Shown: positions 5,694 through 13,699 of the stretch, piece by piece
Layout of the letters: the number at the start of each line of letters is the position of its first letter
Position numbering within the stretch: the stretch's first letter is position 1
IMG/VR virus record: IMGVR_UViG_3300032516_000195
Coordinates: 1 to 24,424 of that record
Source of the DNA: a virus
Strand: one strand, 5' to 3'
DNA: 24,424 nt
Position numbers and translations under genes: made by a program
The notes under the pieces: model-generated
What the model saw: the letters and a program-made list of their open reading frames with translations, nothing else
The model's database searches: none
What the model was told of the DNA's origin: nothing

Positions 5694-8278
5694 TGGCCAT
5701 TATAAGATATACCAAAGATGCTACGATACGCTATGCATATTTAAACATCTTTCCAGATCAGTTCAAAACTGAGAAAGAAAAACAAGATGAGAGTTGGATT
5801 AAGAACACAATGGATTATTTTGCAAATAAGGCTTATGCTGAATATGTAAAAAATAGAGATACGTTTGTAAAAAACTATGATCTTGTTAAAGGGATTCTTC
5901 GTATGGAGGATTTTTATCAAGAACCTGAGGTGAGGAGTTTTACAGATATGCTTACATCAGATCTTAAACTTCCTTCCTATGTAAAAATGTATTCAATCAT
6001 AACCACTCCCATTAATGAACTAGTGGGTGAAGTGAGTAAACGTCCTGATGCATTTAGAGTGAAGGCCTTTGATGATGATAGTAAATCTGAAGAATTAGAA
6101 TTTAAAACTAGTATTTTACAGGAATATATTTTAAACGTTGCGAAAGAAAAAATATTACAAAAAGTTGAAATGCAAGGTGATGAGATTGATGATGAGCAAT
6201 TGCAACAAATGACAATGGAAGAAGTTCAAGATCAAATTGATACATACACATCTGTTGCAGAAAAATGGGCCAATCATATTCTTACATGTCAAAAAGCAGA
6301 GTTTAATTTAAAAGAAAAAGGAGAAGATGCATTTAGAGACTTATTGATTTCAGCTAGAGAGTTCTATCATATATATGAAGACAATTCTAAATTAGGATTT
6401 AATATAGAAGTGGCCAATCCTAAAAACACATGGTTTCTTTCCACTCCTGATAAAAAGTATATATCTGATCCAACAGGAAGAGCACAAGGAGCGTATGCTG
6501 CTGGTACTGTGCAAGTTATGGAACTGTCAGAAATAATTGAAAGTATTCCTGATATAACTAAAGAAGAGATTGATCACCTAAGAAGTTCACTACAAGACTA
6601 TGGATTGATTAATGTTCGTGAATCTAATCTAGGTAATCCAGATGCAACACCTGGTATTGACTCAGTGCAATATGATACATATGATCCTCTTGTTCTACAA
6701 ACTAGAATGATTATTGAATCAGAAATGAAAGATAATGATGATGGACTAAAAGACTTTTTAGGACTTACATCTAATGTTTCTTCTTTTGGATATAAATATG
6801 TTGTTGTTCGTGCTTATTGGATTTCTAAAAAGAAAATTGGTAAACTCATCTATATAGATGAAATGGGCAATCAACAATCTACACTTGTTGATGAAAATTA
6901 TAAATCAGGCACATTACCAACACAAGAGTCTTTAGAATGGGGATGGATTAATCAATGGTATCAAGGAATTAAAATTGGTCCAGACATCTATTTTATTAAG
7001 CCTTATAAGCTTTTAAACTATTGTCCTATTATAGGACTAATTCATGAGATAAAGAATACAGAGGCTAAATCCTTAGTAGATCTTATGAAACCTTTTCAGG
7101 TGCTTTATAATGTATGTATGAACCAATTATACAAGCTTCTTGAAAAAGAGGTGGGTAAGGTGTATCTTACATCTATAAGACATATTCCTATTCCTAAGGA
7201 TGGAGATGCACAAGATGCATTAGATGTTTGGGAAATGGAGGCACGTAATAGAGGAGTGATGTTTATAGATGACTCTCCTGAGAATTTAAAAAGTCCTAGT
7301 TCGTTTAATCAATTTAGAGATATTGATCTTACACGTACACAAGAAATACAATCTCGTTATACATTAGCACAAACTTTAAAGAATGAGTGTTGGGAACTAA
7401 TAGGTATGTCAAAACAAAGACTTGGATCTATATCTGCTAGTGAATCAGCAACAGGTACTAATGCAGCTATTTCACAATCATATTCTCAAACAGAACCTTT
7501 GTTTGTAGCTCATGAATATATATTAGGTCAATTATTTCAAGCAATAATTGATGCTGCTTTATATGTAGAATCTCAAAAACCAGAATCCACCCTTTCATAT
7601 ATTACAAATACAGGAGAGTCTGCCTTTGTTAAAGTGAATGGATCAGATCTTAAATTTAGAGATCTTAAGGTGTTTCTTACTAATAGACCAGAAGATCAAA
7701 GAATGTTTCAAGAAATTAGATCTTTATCTCAAGCAGTTCTTCAGAACGGTGGATCTTTATATGACATTATTGAATTATATTCAACCAATAGTGTAAGACA
7801 AATGAAGAAGGTGTTTAAAGATTTAAAAGTGAAGCAAGACCAAATGCAAGAGAGACAACAAGTGATGCAAGAAGAACAAATGAAAGCTCAACAAGAACAA
7901 GCTCAAGCACAATTACAACAGGTACAGCAAATAGCAGAACAAAAGATGGCACATGATGATTATCAAAAAGAACTTGATAGACTTTCTAAAGAAAAGATTG
8001 CTATTATTTCTGCTACAGGATATGGTAATGTACCAAGTGAAGATGAAAATTCTAACACTATTCCTGATGTATTAGAAATGAGTAAATTAACAAATGAACA
8101 AAATAAAGCTACAAAAGATTACCAATTGAAGATGGTGGAGATTAATTCTAAAAATAAACAAGCTTCTGAAAAAATAGCTATTGAGAGAGAGAAGCTTCAA
8201 GTGGATAGAGAAAATCAAGCCAATGATCTTGCTGTAGCAAAAGAGAACGCAAAAGGTAGAAACAAAAAATCTAAATAA
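5693..8278 (+). CDS. Portal protein
   Basis: At 861 aa this is large, as in crAss-like phages. It would form the dodecameric ring at one capsid vertex through which DNA passes. The N-terminal half is mixed alpha/beta (head-facing clip and wing regions). Residues around 575-640 (SASESATGTNAAISQSYSQTEPLF onward) match the portal stem/crown region with its long helix. Residues of about 712-790 form a glutamine- and glutamate-rich coiled coil (QERQQVMQEEQ-type repeats), and the end is highly charged, finishing in KKSK. Position after TerL and before scaffold/MCP supports the call. It ends in another TAATG overlap with the SPFH gene. Confidence 0.93.
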   Translation: MAIIRYTKDATIRYAYLNIFPDQFKTEKEKQDESWIKNTMDYFANKAYAEYVKNRDTFVKNYDLVKGILRMEDFYQEPEVRSFTDMLTSDLKLPSYVKMYSIITTPINELVGEVSKRPDAFRVKAFDDDSKSEELEFKTSILQEYILNVAKEKILQKVEMQGDEIDDEQLQQMTMEEVQDQIDTYTSVAEKWANHILTCQKAEFNLKEKGEDAFRDLLISAREFYHIYEDNSKLGFNIEVANPKNTWFLSTPDKKYISDPTGRAQGAYAAGTVQVMELSEIIESIPDITKEEIDHLRSSLQDYGLINVRESNLGNPDATPGIDSVQYDTYDPLVLQTRMIIESEMKDNDDGLKDFLGLTSNVSSFGYKYVVVRAYWISKKKIGKLIYIDEMGNQQSTLVDENYKSGTLPTQESLEWGWINQWYQGIKIGPDIYFIKPYKLLNYCPIIGLIHEIKNTEAKSLVDLMKPFQVLYNVCMNQLYKLLEKEVGKVYLTSIRHIPIPKDGDAQDALDVWEMEARNRGVMFIDDSPENLKSPSSFNQFRDIDLTRTQEIQSRYTLAQTLKNECWELIGMSKQRLGSISASESATGTNAAISQSYSQTEPLFVAHEYILGQLFQAIIDAALYVESQKPESTLSYITNTGESAFVKVNGSDLKFRDLKVFLTNRPEDQRMFQEIRSLSQAVLQNGGSLYDIIELYSTNSVRQMKKVFKDLKVKQDQMQERQQVMQEEQMKAQQEQAQAQLQQVQQIAEQKMAHDDYQKELDRLSKEKIAIISATGYGNVPSEDENSNTIPDVLEMSKLTNEQNKATKDYQLKMVEINSKNKQASEKIAIEREKLQVDRENQANDLAVAKENAKGRNKKSK

Positions 8279-8808
8279 TGTTTGATAAACTAGTAGAACT
8301 CGTAATAAATTGGATGGATAAAATCATGCCAATTGTAATAATTCCTTCATACGAAGAAGGTGTTAGGTTAAGTTTTGGTAAATTTAAAAAAGTGCTATAC
8401 CCAGGAGTTCATTTTAAAATACCTTTTGTAGATGAAATTATTAATCAACATGTTGTAGTGACCACCCTTAGCCTTCCAGCTCAATCACTATATACTCTTG
8501 ATAAACAGAACTTTGTGGTGAAAGGTGTAATCAAATATAGAATCACTGATGTTAAAATATTTTTATTAGAAGTGTATGATGCTCAAGATGCTCTATCAGA
8601 TATGACTTTAAGTATAATAAAAAATATAATAATATCACTTCCTGCAGAAAAATGTATAGATCCAGAACTAGATAATCTTCTTACAAAGAAAGTTAGAGTG
8701 GAAGCAAAGAAGTGGGGAGTTGAAATACAACAAGTCACTCTCACTGATCTAGCTCCAATTAAAAGTTATAGATTAATAAATGATAGTTTTTTAAACAAAC
8801 TTGATTAA
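8278..8808 (+). CDS. SPFH/Band 7 (stomatin/prohibitin-like) domain protein
   Basis: This 176-aa protein begins with a hydrophobic N-terminal part (residues 5-24, LVELVINWMDKIMPIVIIPS) that could insert in one leaflet. The SPFH signature follows: SYEEGVRLSFGKFKKVLYPG, then HFKIPFVDEI, beta strands with VVVTTLSLPAQ, and a TLDKQNFVVKGVIKYRI repeat. A helical section and the AKKWGVEIQQVTLTDL ending of Band 7 domains complete it. The long C-terminal coiled coil of cellular stomatins is missing. SPFH proteins scaffold membrane microdomains and regulate membrane proteases; a phage copy between portal and scaffold may tie head assembly to the membrane or interfere with a host protease such as FtsH. 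The role is inferred; the domain call is strong. Confidence 0.85.
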   Translation: MFDKLVELVINWMDKIMPIVIIPSYEEGVRLSFGKFKKVLYPGVHFKIPFVDEIINQHVVVTTLSLPAQSLYTLDKQNFVVKGVIKYRITDVKIFLLEVYDAQDALSDMTLSIIKNIIISLPAEKCIDPELDNLLTKKVRVEAKKWGVEIQQVTLTDLAPIKSYRLINDSFLNKLD

Positions 8809-8842
8809 ACAAAAATATATTAATGCTATATTACAACAAAAA

Positions 8843-8870
8843 TTGGAACATATAATCAATCATCTCTTTG
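8843..8870 (+). promoter_or_regulatory. Probable promoter of scaffold and MCP genes
   Basis: TTG at 8843-8845 and TCTCTTTG at 8863-8870 resemble the Bacteroidota -33 and -7 elements, with one mismatch in TAnnTTTG and 17 nt between boxes. It sits in the 118-nt gap before the scaffold gene, the longest non-coding break between TerL and MCP. An extra promoter here would raise scaffold and MCP over portal. Confidence 0.5.
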
Positions 8871-8926
8871 TAATAACATATATATAATTTACTTTTACAT
8901 TCATAACCAACCAAATACAACTACAT

Positions 8927-10174
8927 ATGGCTGAAAACTTAGATAATGATAAATCATTTGGTAATTTTAGTATTGAAAATACCATGGAAATGGGAATGGG
9001 AAATTCTGAACTATTGAATGACTTAATGTCCCCAGAAACATCAACAAGTAGTCCTGATGATATTCAGGATATAACAGAAGAACCTGCTGCTCCTAAAACT
9101 AAAAAAACTGCTAAATCTATAGGTGAAACTATAAATGAAGCTAATGTTGAAAAAAAAGATGAAGCAGAGAATGATAAAAAATCTTTAACTGACTTCTTAT
9201 TAGATGTTGATGAAGAGGAAGAAGAAGAAGTAAAACCTTCCACTGTTGTTGAATCAAGTTCTTCCACTGATGAACCTGAAGAAAAAGAAATTAGCAGATT
9301 TAGTGCTCTTTCTAACGACCTATATAAATTAGGTGTCTTTTCTAAGGATGATGATGAAGAAGCTTTACCAATTAACACTCCTGAGGAGTTTCTTGAAAGA
9401 TTTCAAGAAGAAAAAAGAAAAGGTGCTATAGATGTGGTGAACACATTCATTAGTCAATTTGGAGAAGATTATCAACAAGCATTTGAAGCCATATATGTAA
9501 AAGGAGTTAATCCTAAGGAATATTTTGGTGCATATAATAGTATAACAAGTTTTGCTGAACTAGATCTATCTAATGAGTCAAATCAAATACATGTTTTAAA
9601 ACAAGCATTGAATGATCAAGGATTTGAACCAGAAGATGTTGAAACAGAGATAGAAAGATTAAAAAACTACGGTGATCTTGAAACCGTTGCAGCAAAACAC
9701 CATAAGGTGTTAATCAAAAAAGAAGCTATAAAACTTCAACAAATAGAGCAACATTCTCAACAATTGCTTCAACAGAAACAAGCTATTAAAAGTGAATATG
9801 CAAATAATGTAAATCATATTTTGCAAGAAAAACTAAAGACAAAAGAATTTGATGGTATTCCCATCAATCCAAAGTTAATAAACGAACTACAAGATTTTTT
9901 AATAACAGATAAGTATAAAACATCTTCAGGTGAACAAATCACTGAATTTGATCGTACTATTCTAGAATTAAAAAGACCTGAGAATCATGAGAAAAAAGTG
10001 AAACTAGGTCTTCTCCTTAAAATCTTAGAAAAAGATCCCACTCTATCCACTATTCAAAAAAGTGGAATAAGTAAAAAGTCTGACATTTTATTTAGTGAAG
10101 TGGCAAGACAAGTTACAAAAGAAGGAACAAAATCATCAAGTGGTTCAAACAAATCTAATTCATGGTTTTTATAA
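8927..10174 (+). CDS. Head scaffold protein
   Basis: At 415 aa and placed between portal and MCP, this has the composition of an internal scaffold. A disordered acidic N-terminal third is rich in E, D, S and T (residues 40-125, including a run of E around 97-104). A helical middle follows. Residues 260-300 are a glutamine-rich coiled coil (LQQIEQHSQQLLQQKQAI). The end is basic and serine-rich with SGSNKSN, typical of the coat-binding tail of scaffolds. No protease active-site motif is seen, so scaffold removal would need another enzyme or exit without cleavage. The start ATG follows the same CAACTACAT leader as the gene at 11950. Confidence 0.8.
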   Translation: MAENLDNDKSFGNFSIENTMEMGMGNSELLNDLMSPETSTSSPDDIQDITEEPAAPKTKKTAKSIGETINEANVEKKDEAENDKKSLTDFLLDVDEEEEEEVKPSTVVESSSSTDEPEEKEISRFSALSNDLYKLGVFSKDDDEEALPINTPEEFLERFQEEKRKGAIDVVNTFISQFGEDYQQAFEAIYVKGVNPKEYFGAYNSITSFAELDLSNESNQIHVLKQALNDQGFEPEDVETEIERLKNYGDLETVAAKHHKVLIKKEAIKLQQIEQHSQQLLQQKQAIKSEYANNVNHILQEKLKTKEFDGIPINPKLINELQDFLITDKYKTSSGEQITEFDRTILELKRPENHEKKVKLGLLLKILEKDPTLSTIQKSGISKKSDILFSEVARQVTKEGTKSSSGSNKSNSWFL

Positions 10175-10207
10175 CTAATTCATAACAAAAATTAAAAGAA
10201 TAACAAA

Positions 10208-11761
10208 ATGGCAATTCAAACAATCCCAGGTCTTACTGGTTTTACCTATGCTAGGGTCGCTTCTATGGACAAACGTGCTGTAGGTAAACTTACTGACTCA
10301 AATCACTTAGAGAGCTTTCACTCTACAGAACCTGCTGACTATGATAAAAAAATCATAAGTTTATACACACAAAGTTCTTTGTATAGTAATGACTTTTTAG
10401 ACATGATAAATAAGAGTACTCCTTTCTATATCGACAATAATAGCGATGCATGGAAGTGGCAAGTACAAGTTCCTTACAAATTTCCTAAAATCATTGATGT
10501 TCCAGATTCAACCTTAGCGTTGAGCAAGCCTGGTATTGATGGTCAAGAGTTTTCTCTTGTATTGGACACTAATGAATTTTCTAAGAACGCTATTGTTTCT
10601 GTAGGAAGTCGTCAATATGGTCCTCGTTTTTATGTAGTAAAAGATCCTCAACCTTGGAACATGGGATTTCTTTATTCTTTTACATTAGTAACTGATAACC
10701 CAACTGTAGATTTTGTATCTAGCACTTTCTTAAATACAGGTATTGAACTAGAATTAGTTGATGCTGCTATTGGTGAATTTGATCAAGATCTTTTAGGTCT
10801 TCCAAGATTAGGTGAGCAAATCACAATGTTTGAATCTTTAGGTTCTGCATATGGTTATGAGCACAAAATCACTGAGTGGGCTGATGACAAGATGATGAGA
10901 GATGCTTCTGGCAAACCTTTAGATATCTTAGTATATGCTCCTCAAAGACGTAACCAATTACCTTTAACTCGTAATGATGTTAAATGGGAACCATTTATTG
11001 AGTTCTGGATGCGTAAGTCTATGTTAGAATTAAAAGTTAAGCGTATGATCTGGGCTAAGCCTGGTACAGTTAAGACTAATGGTTCTAAGCAAGAATTAAA
11101 AAGAACTTCTGCTGGTGTTTACCACAGAATGAGAAATAACGGTAACTTAGTTCAATACAACCGTGGAGAATTCACTGCAAACTTGATTCGTTCTGTGTTT
11201 GGTGACTTATTCTATCGTAGGGTGGATGTTAAGGATCGTAGAGTTAAAATGTATACCAATGAAGCTGGATTCGATGTATTCCAACAAGCTTTAAAGAATG
11301 ATGCTTTAAATAGTGGTCTTACTTTCATGGCTGATTCTGGTAATCGTTACATGCAAGGCGAAGGACAACACATCACTTACAACTTTGCATTTGATGCAAT
11401 GGTTACACGTGAGACTGGTCGTGTTGAACTTGTTCATTTAAAAGAACTAGATCTTCCACAAACAAATTTGGAATTTGGTCAAAATAAGAAATCTACACCT
11501 GTATTTATGGTATTTGATGTTAGTCCTATGAGCGATGGTTCAATGATTAATAATATTAGAGAAGTGAGAATGAAAGGTGCTCCTTCTATGACTTGGGGTT
11601 ATATTGATGGAACTCGTCATCACTTAGGTTTTGCTAAATCTCAAGGTATGTCTAGTGCTAATAAATTCCCAGGATATGAAATTTGGATGAAAGATCGTTG
11701 TGATGTATTCATTGAAGATTTATCTAGAACAGTATTGATCGAAGAGATTCCTCAATTCTAA
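10208..11761 (+). CDS. Major capsid protein (HK97 fold, crAss-like)
   Basis: This 517-aa protein follows the scaffold and has features of crassvirus major capsid proteins: an N-terminal arm, an aromatic-rich E-loop-like part (WKWQVQVPYKFP), a central KITEWADDKMMRD region, the AKPGTVKTNGSKQELKRTSAG loop, a LIRSVFGDLFYRRVD helix and a C-terminal GYIDGTRHHLG segment. It would form the icosahedral shell. Codon use is distinct from neighbours, with CGT more frequent than AGA and many AAC, TAC and GCT codons, as expected for the most abundant virion protein. An A-rich leader lies before the ATG. A structured untranslated region follows the stop. Confidence 0.92.
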   Translation: MAIQTIPGLTGFTYARVASMDKRAVGKLTDSNHLESFHSTEPADYDKKIISLYTQSSLYSNDFLDMINKSTPFYIDNNSDAWKWQVQVPYKFPKIIDVPDSTLALSKPGIDGQEFSLVLDTNEFSKNAIVSVGSRQYGPRFYVVKDPQPWNMGFLYSFTLVTDNPTVDFVSSTFLNTGIELELVDAAIGEFDQDLLGLPRLGEQITMFESLGSAYGYEHKITEWADDKMMRDASGKPLDILVYAPQRRNQLPLTRNDVKWEPFIEFWMRKSMLELKVKRMIWAKPGTVKTNGSKQELKRTSAGVYHRMRNNGNLVQYNRGEFTANLIRSVFGDLFYRRVDVKDRRVKMYTNEAGFDVFQQALKNDALNSGLTFMADSGNRYMQGEGQHITYNFAFDAMVTRETGRVELVHLKELDLPQTNLEFGQNKKSTPVFMVFDVSPMSDGSMINNIREVRMKGAPSMTWGYIDGTRHHLGFAKSQGMSSANKFPGYEIWMKDRCDVFIEDLSRTVLIEEIPQF

Positions 11762-11823
11762 TAATGCCCCTCTAAGAAGAGTGTTCTTAGACTGACACCA
11801 ATGGTGTTTTGCATAAAAAAACC

Positions 11824-11862
11824 AGAAGACTTTCCCCCCACCTCCAAGTGGGGGAGTCTTCT
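11824..11862. terminator. Strong GC-rich hairpin, T-tract only for the minus strand
   Basis: AGAAGACT (11824-11831) pairs with AGTCTTCT (11855-11862), and CCCCCAC (11835-11841) pairs with GTGGGGG (11848-11854), giving 15 bp with a 3-nt bulge and a 6-nt loop. On the plus strand no T run follows. On the minus strand the stem is followed by GG and seven T's, so as an intrinsic terminator it would stop antisense transcription. On the plus strand it would act mainly as a 3' mRNA barrier. Confidence 0.6.
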
Positions 11863-11865
11863 ACA

Positions 11866-11921
11866 CAGATGGACAGATAGGCTTTATGCTTCATTGTGTT
11901 CCCTTCGATGGGAACCATCTG
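11866..11921 (+). other. tRNA-like acceptor/T-arm minihelix
   Basis: A 7-bp stem CAGATGG/CCATCTG (11866-11872 with 11915-11921) encloses a 5-bp stem TTCCC/GGGAA (11899-11903 with 11910-11914) with the loop TTCGAT. The 3' strands of the two stems are directly contiguous, exactly as the T-arm abuts the acceptor stem in tRNA. The intervening part is 26 nt, with at most a weak 4-bp hairpin, so D and anticodon arms are not complete and there is no 3' CCA. It is not a functional tRNA. It resembles the minimal substrate shape of RNase P. Confidence 0.4.
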
Positions 11922-11949
11922 CAAATAAACCAAATAAAAACAACTACAT

Positions 11950-12918
11950 ATGGCTAGAATAGGAAAAATCTCTACAATTAGGAAAGAGTATAATAATTCG
12001 CAATTGCAAACAATGGATGCTGGTCTTGCACAAAAAGGTATGACAAGAATTCCTGGAACAGGGGTATTTAAATATCCTTACAAGGAATTAGATGGTCAAT
12101 ATAGAACAGGTCTTGATGTGAATGCTGCTTATATTAAAAGAATTCAAGATCCTACTGAAAAAGAACTAGAAATAGAACGTGTATCAGAACTTAAAACAAA
12201 ACTAGAATCTGCCTTAGGAGATGTAAACTTAGGATCTCGTTCTCCATTTTGGAACTACGGACTTTCAACATCAACAGAAGATGTACTACATGTACAATCT
12301 GTAAAACTAATGGATGGTGATAATTATTTTGATTTAGGAAATCCTTTACAAGAATTAGCTTTTTCATGGTTAAGAGTTCATCCTACAATTGCTTCGAGTT
12401 ATCAAGCATGGGAGAGAGGTGAATACCCAGCAGATTCACAATTTTATGTAGCAGATGATGAGATTGAAAATAAGGTGATCTTTAAAAAGAAACAACTTAT
12501 TAATAAAGCAATTGTTAAGTTTGATTCAATGTCTCCTGAGAAGAAAAGAAAAGTGGCAAGATTATTAGGACTTCCTGTAACAGATAATAGTAAAGAAGAA
12601 TTAGTATACAATTTAGTTGATAATGCTCTTAAGCAAACTGAATTTAAAAATGGTAAATACCAAGGATTAAATCCTGTTGAAGTGTTTGGTAGATTTGCTG
12701 ATATGAAAGAAAACATATTACATATCAAAGATCTTGTAAAACAATCAATTACACATTCAGTATATAGACAAAAACCTAACGGTAGAGTTTATGAAGGAGA
12801 TTTTGAAGTTGCTAAAGATGAAGAAGATTTAGTAAAGTTTCTAGCTGATGAAGATAACCAAGATGAACTAATCACTCTTGAACAAAAATTAAAAACTAAG
12901 AAACTAGCTGCTATGTAA
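11950..12918 (+). CDS. Conserved phage structural/head protein (322 aa)
   Basis: This is the first gene behind MCP. The N-terminal third is an extended, basic, arm-like region (MARIGKISTIRKEYNNSQ, then GTGVFKYPYKELDG). The middle (residues 100-175) is mixed, with FWNYGLSTSTEDVLHV and LGNPLQELAFSWLRVHP. Residues 175-225 form a compact helical SAP-like or Rho-N-like module (INKAIVKFDSMSPEKKRKVARLLGLPV, then EELVYNLVDNAL). The C-terminus is acidic and then basic. This layout recurs after MCP in crAss-like and related Bacteroidota phages. It may be an auxiliary or internal capsid protein; the helical module could bind DNA. The exact role is not known to me. Confidence 0.65.
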   Translation: MARIGKISTIRKEYNNSQLQTMDAGLAQKGMTRIPGTGVFKYPYKELDGQYRTGLDVNAAYIKRIQDPTEKELEIERVSELKTKLESALGDVNLGSRSPFWNYGLSTSTEDVLHVQSVKLMDGDNYFDLGNPLQELAFSWLRVHPTIASSYQAWERGEYPADSQFYVADDEIENKVIFKKKQLINKAIVKFDSMSPEKKRKVARLLGLPVTDNSKEELVYNLVDNALKQTEFKNGKYQGLNPVEVFGRFADMKENILHIKDLVKQSITHSVYRQKPNGRVYEGDFEVAKDEEDLVKFLADEDNQDELITLEQKLKTKKLAAM

Positions 12919-12941
12919 GGAGATAGTTTTAAAATAATAAC

Positions 12942-13673
12942 ATGATACCTGTAGACAGTTTATTATATAAAATAGATCAGAAACTAAATAAACTATCAAG
13001 CAATGAACATCAACAGATTCAATTAGAAGATAAAATCCTAGCTTTAAATGAAGCTCAGATTAAGCTTATAAAACAAAAGGTTGATGGTCAAAGTACAAAT
13101 TCTGGTCTTGGCATGGACGCATTTAAAAAGCGTTATGAAGACTTACAGAGTTTAGTGATTAATTATAATAATCAACCATTAGATTTAACATTATTAAATG
13201 TAGAATTAAATCAATGGCGTGCAAATATTCATCAATTAGTTCCTAAATACATGTTCTATGTAGATAGTTATGTAGTGGCTGATAAAGGAAGATGTAAAGA
13301 TAGAAAGATTTGGATTAACAGAGATCTTGCTAAACATAGCGATCTTCAGTTTATTCTGAATAATACACACTACAAACCTTCTTTTGAATATCAAGAAACA
13401 TTTAACTTTCTTTCTTCTGATGAAATAAGTATATTCACTGATGGTACATTTATACCAAAAACAATTAATATAATGTATATGAGATATCCTCAATACATTA
13501 ATAAAGATGGATATATAATGCTAGATGGTCAGCCATCATTTGATCAAGATTGTGAATTAGAATTATACTTAGAAGATGAACTTCTTGATTTAACAGTTCA
13601 AAACCTAGCAATGTATACAGAAAATTCAAGTGCTGTTCAAAGTGCAACATATAGAATTCAAACAAACGAATAA
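12942..13673 (+). CDS. Conserved virion structural protein, possible head-tail connector (243 aa)
   Basis: The N-terminal 55 residues form a coiled coil (IDQKLNKLSSNEHQQIQLEDKILALNEAQIKL). The rest is mixed and contains WRANIHQLVPKYMFYVDSYVV, an IWINRDLAKHSDLQFILNNT segment and a beta-rich end with YMRYPQYINKDGY. The MRYP-x-Y and QNLAMYTEN parts are typical of conserved proteins between MCP and tail genes in Bacteroidota phages, where such genes often code for connector or neck proteins. It starts 23 nt after the previous gene and is followed by the abundant protein at 13700. No enzymatic motif is seen. Confidence 0.6.
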   Translation: MIPVDSLLYKIDQKLNKLSSNEHQQIQLEDKILALNEAQIKLIKQKVDGQSTNSGLGMDAFKKRYEDLQSLVINYNNQPLDLTLLNVELNQWRANIHQLVPKYMFYVDSYVVADKGRCKDRKIWINRDLAKHSDLQFILNNTHYKPSFEYQETFNFLSSDEISIFTDGTFIPKTINIMYMRYPQYINKDGYIMLDGQPSFDQDCELELYLEDELLDLTVQNLAMYTENSSAVQSATYRIQTNE

Positions 13674-13699
13674 TTTTTAACATTTAAATATATAACAAA

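Larger units (their letters stand above)
11771..11921 (+). ncRNA. Highly structured 3' region behind the MCP gene
   Basis: Five helices can be drawn in 150 nt: TCTAAGAA/TTCTTAGA (11771-11778 with 11784-11791); ACACC/GGTGT (11795-11799 with 11803-11807); a 15-bp hairpin at 11824-11862; GCATAAA/TTTATGC (11811-11817 with 11883-11889); and a coaxial CAGATGG/CCATCTG plus TTCCC/GGGAA element (11866-11921). The fourth helix crosses the fifth, giving a pseudoknot or two alternative folds. No ORF of note lies here and no promoter motif is seen. It could stabilise MCP mRNA, reduce read-through into 11950, or be processed by RNases. Confidence 0.55.

Noticed and set aside
9064-9378. 104-aa serine-rich minus-strand ORF
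   Set aside because: It is the antisense shadow of the acidic (GAA/GAT-rich) part of the scaffold gene.
11866-11921. A genuine tRNA gene
   Set aside because: It is only 56 nt long, has no anticodon arm with a normal 7-nt loop, no complete D-arm, a 6-nt T-loop and no CCA.
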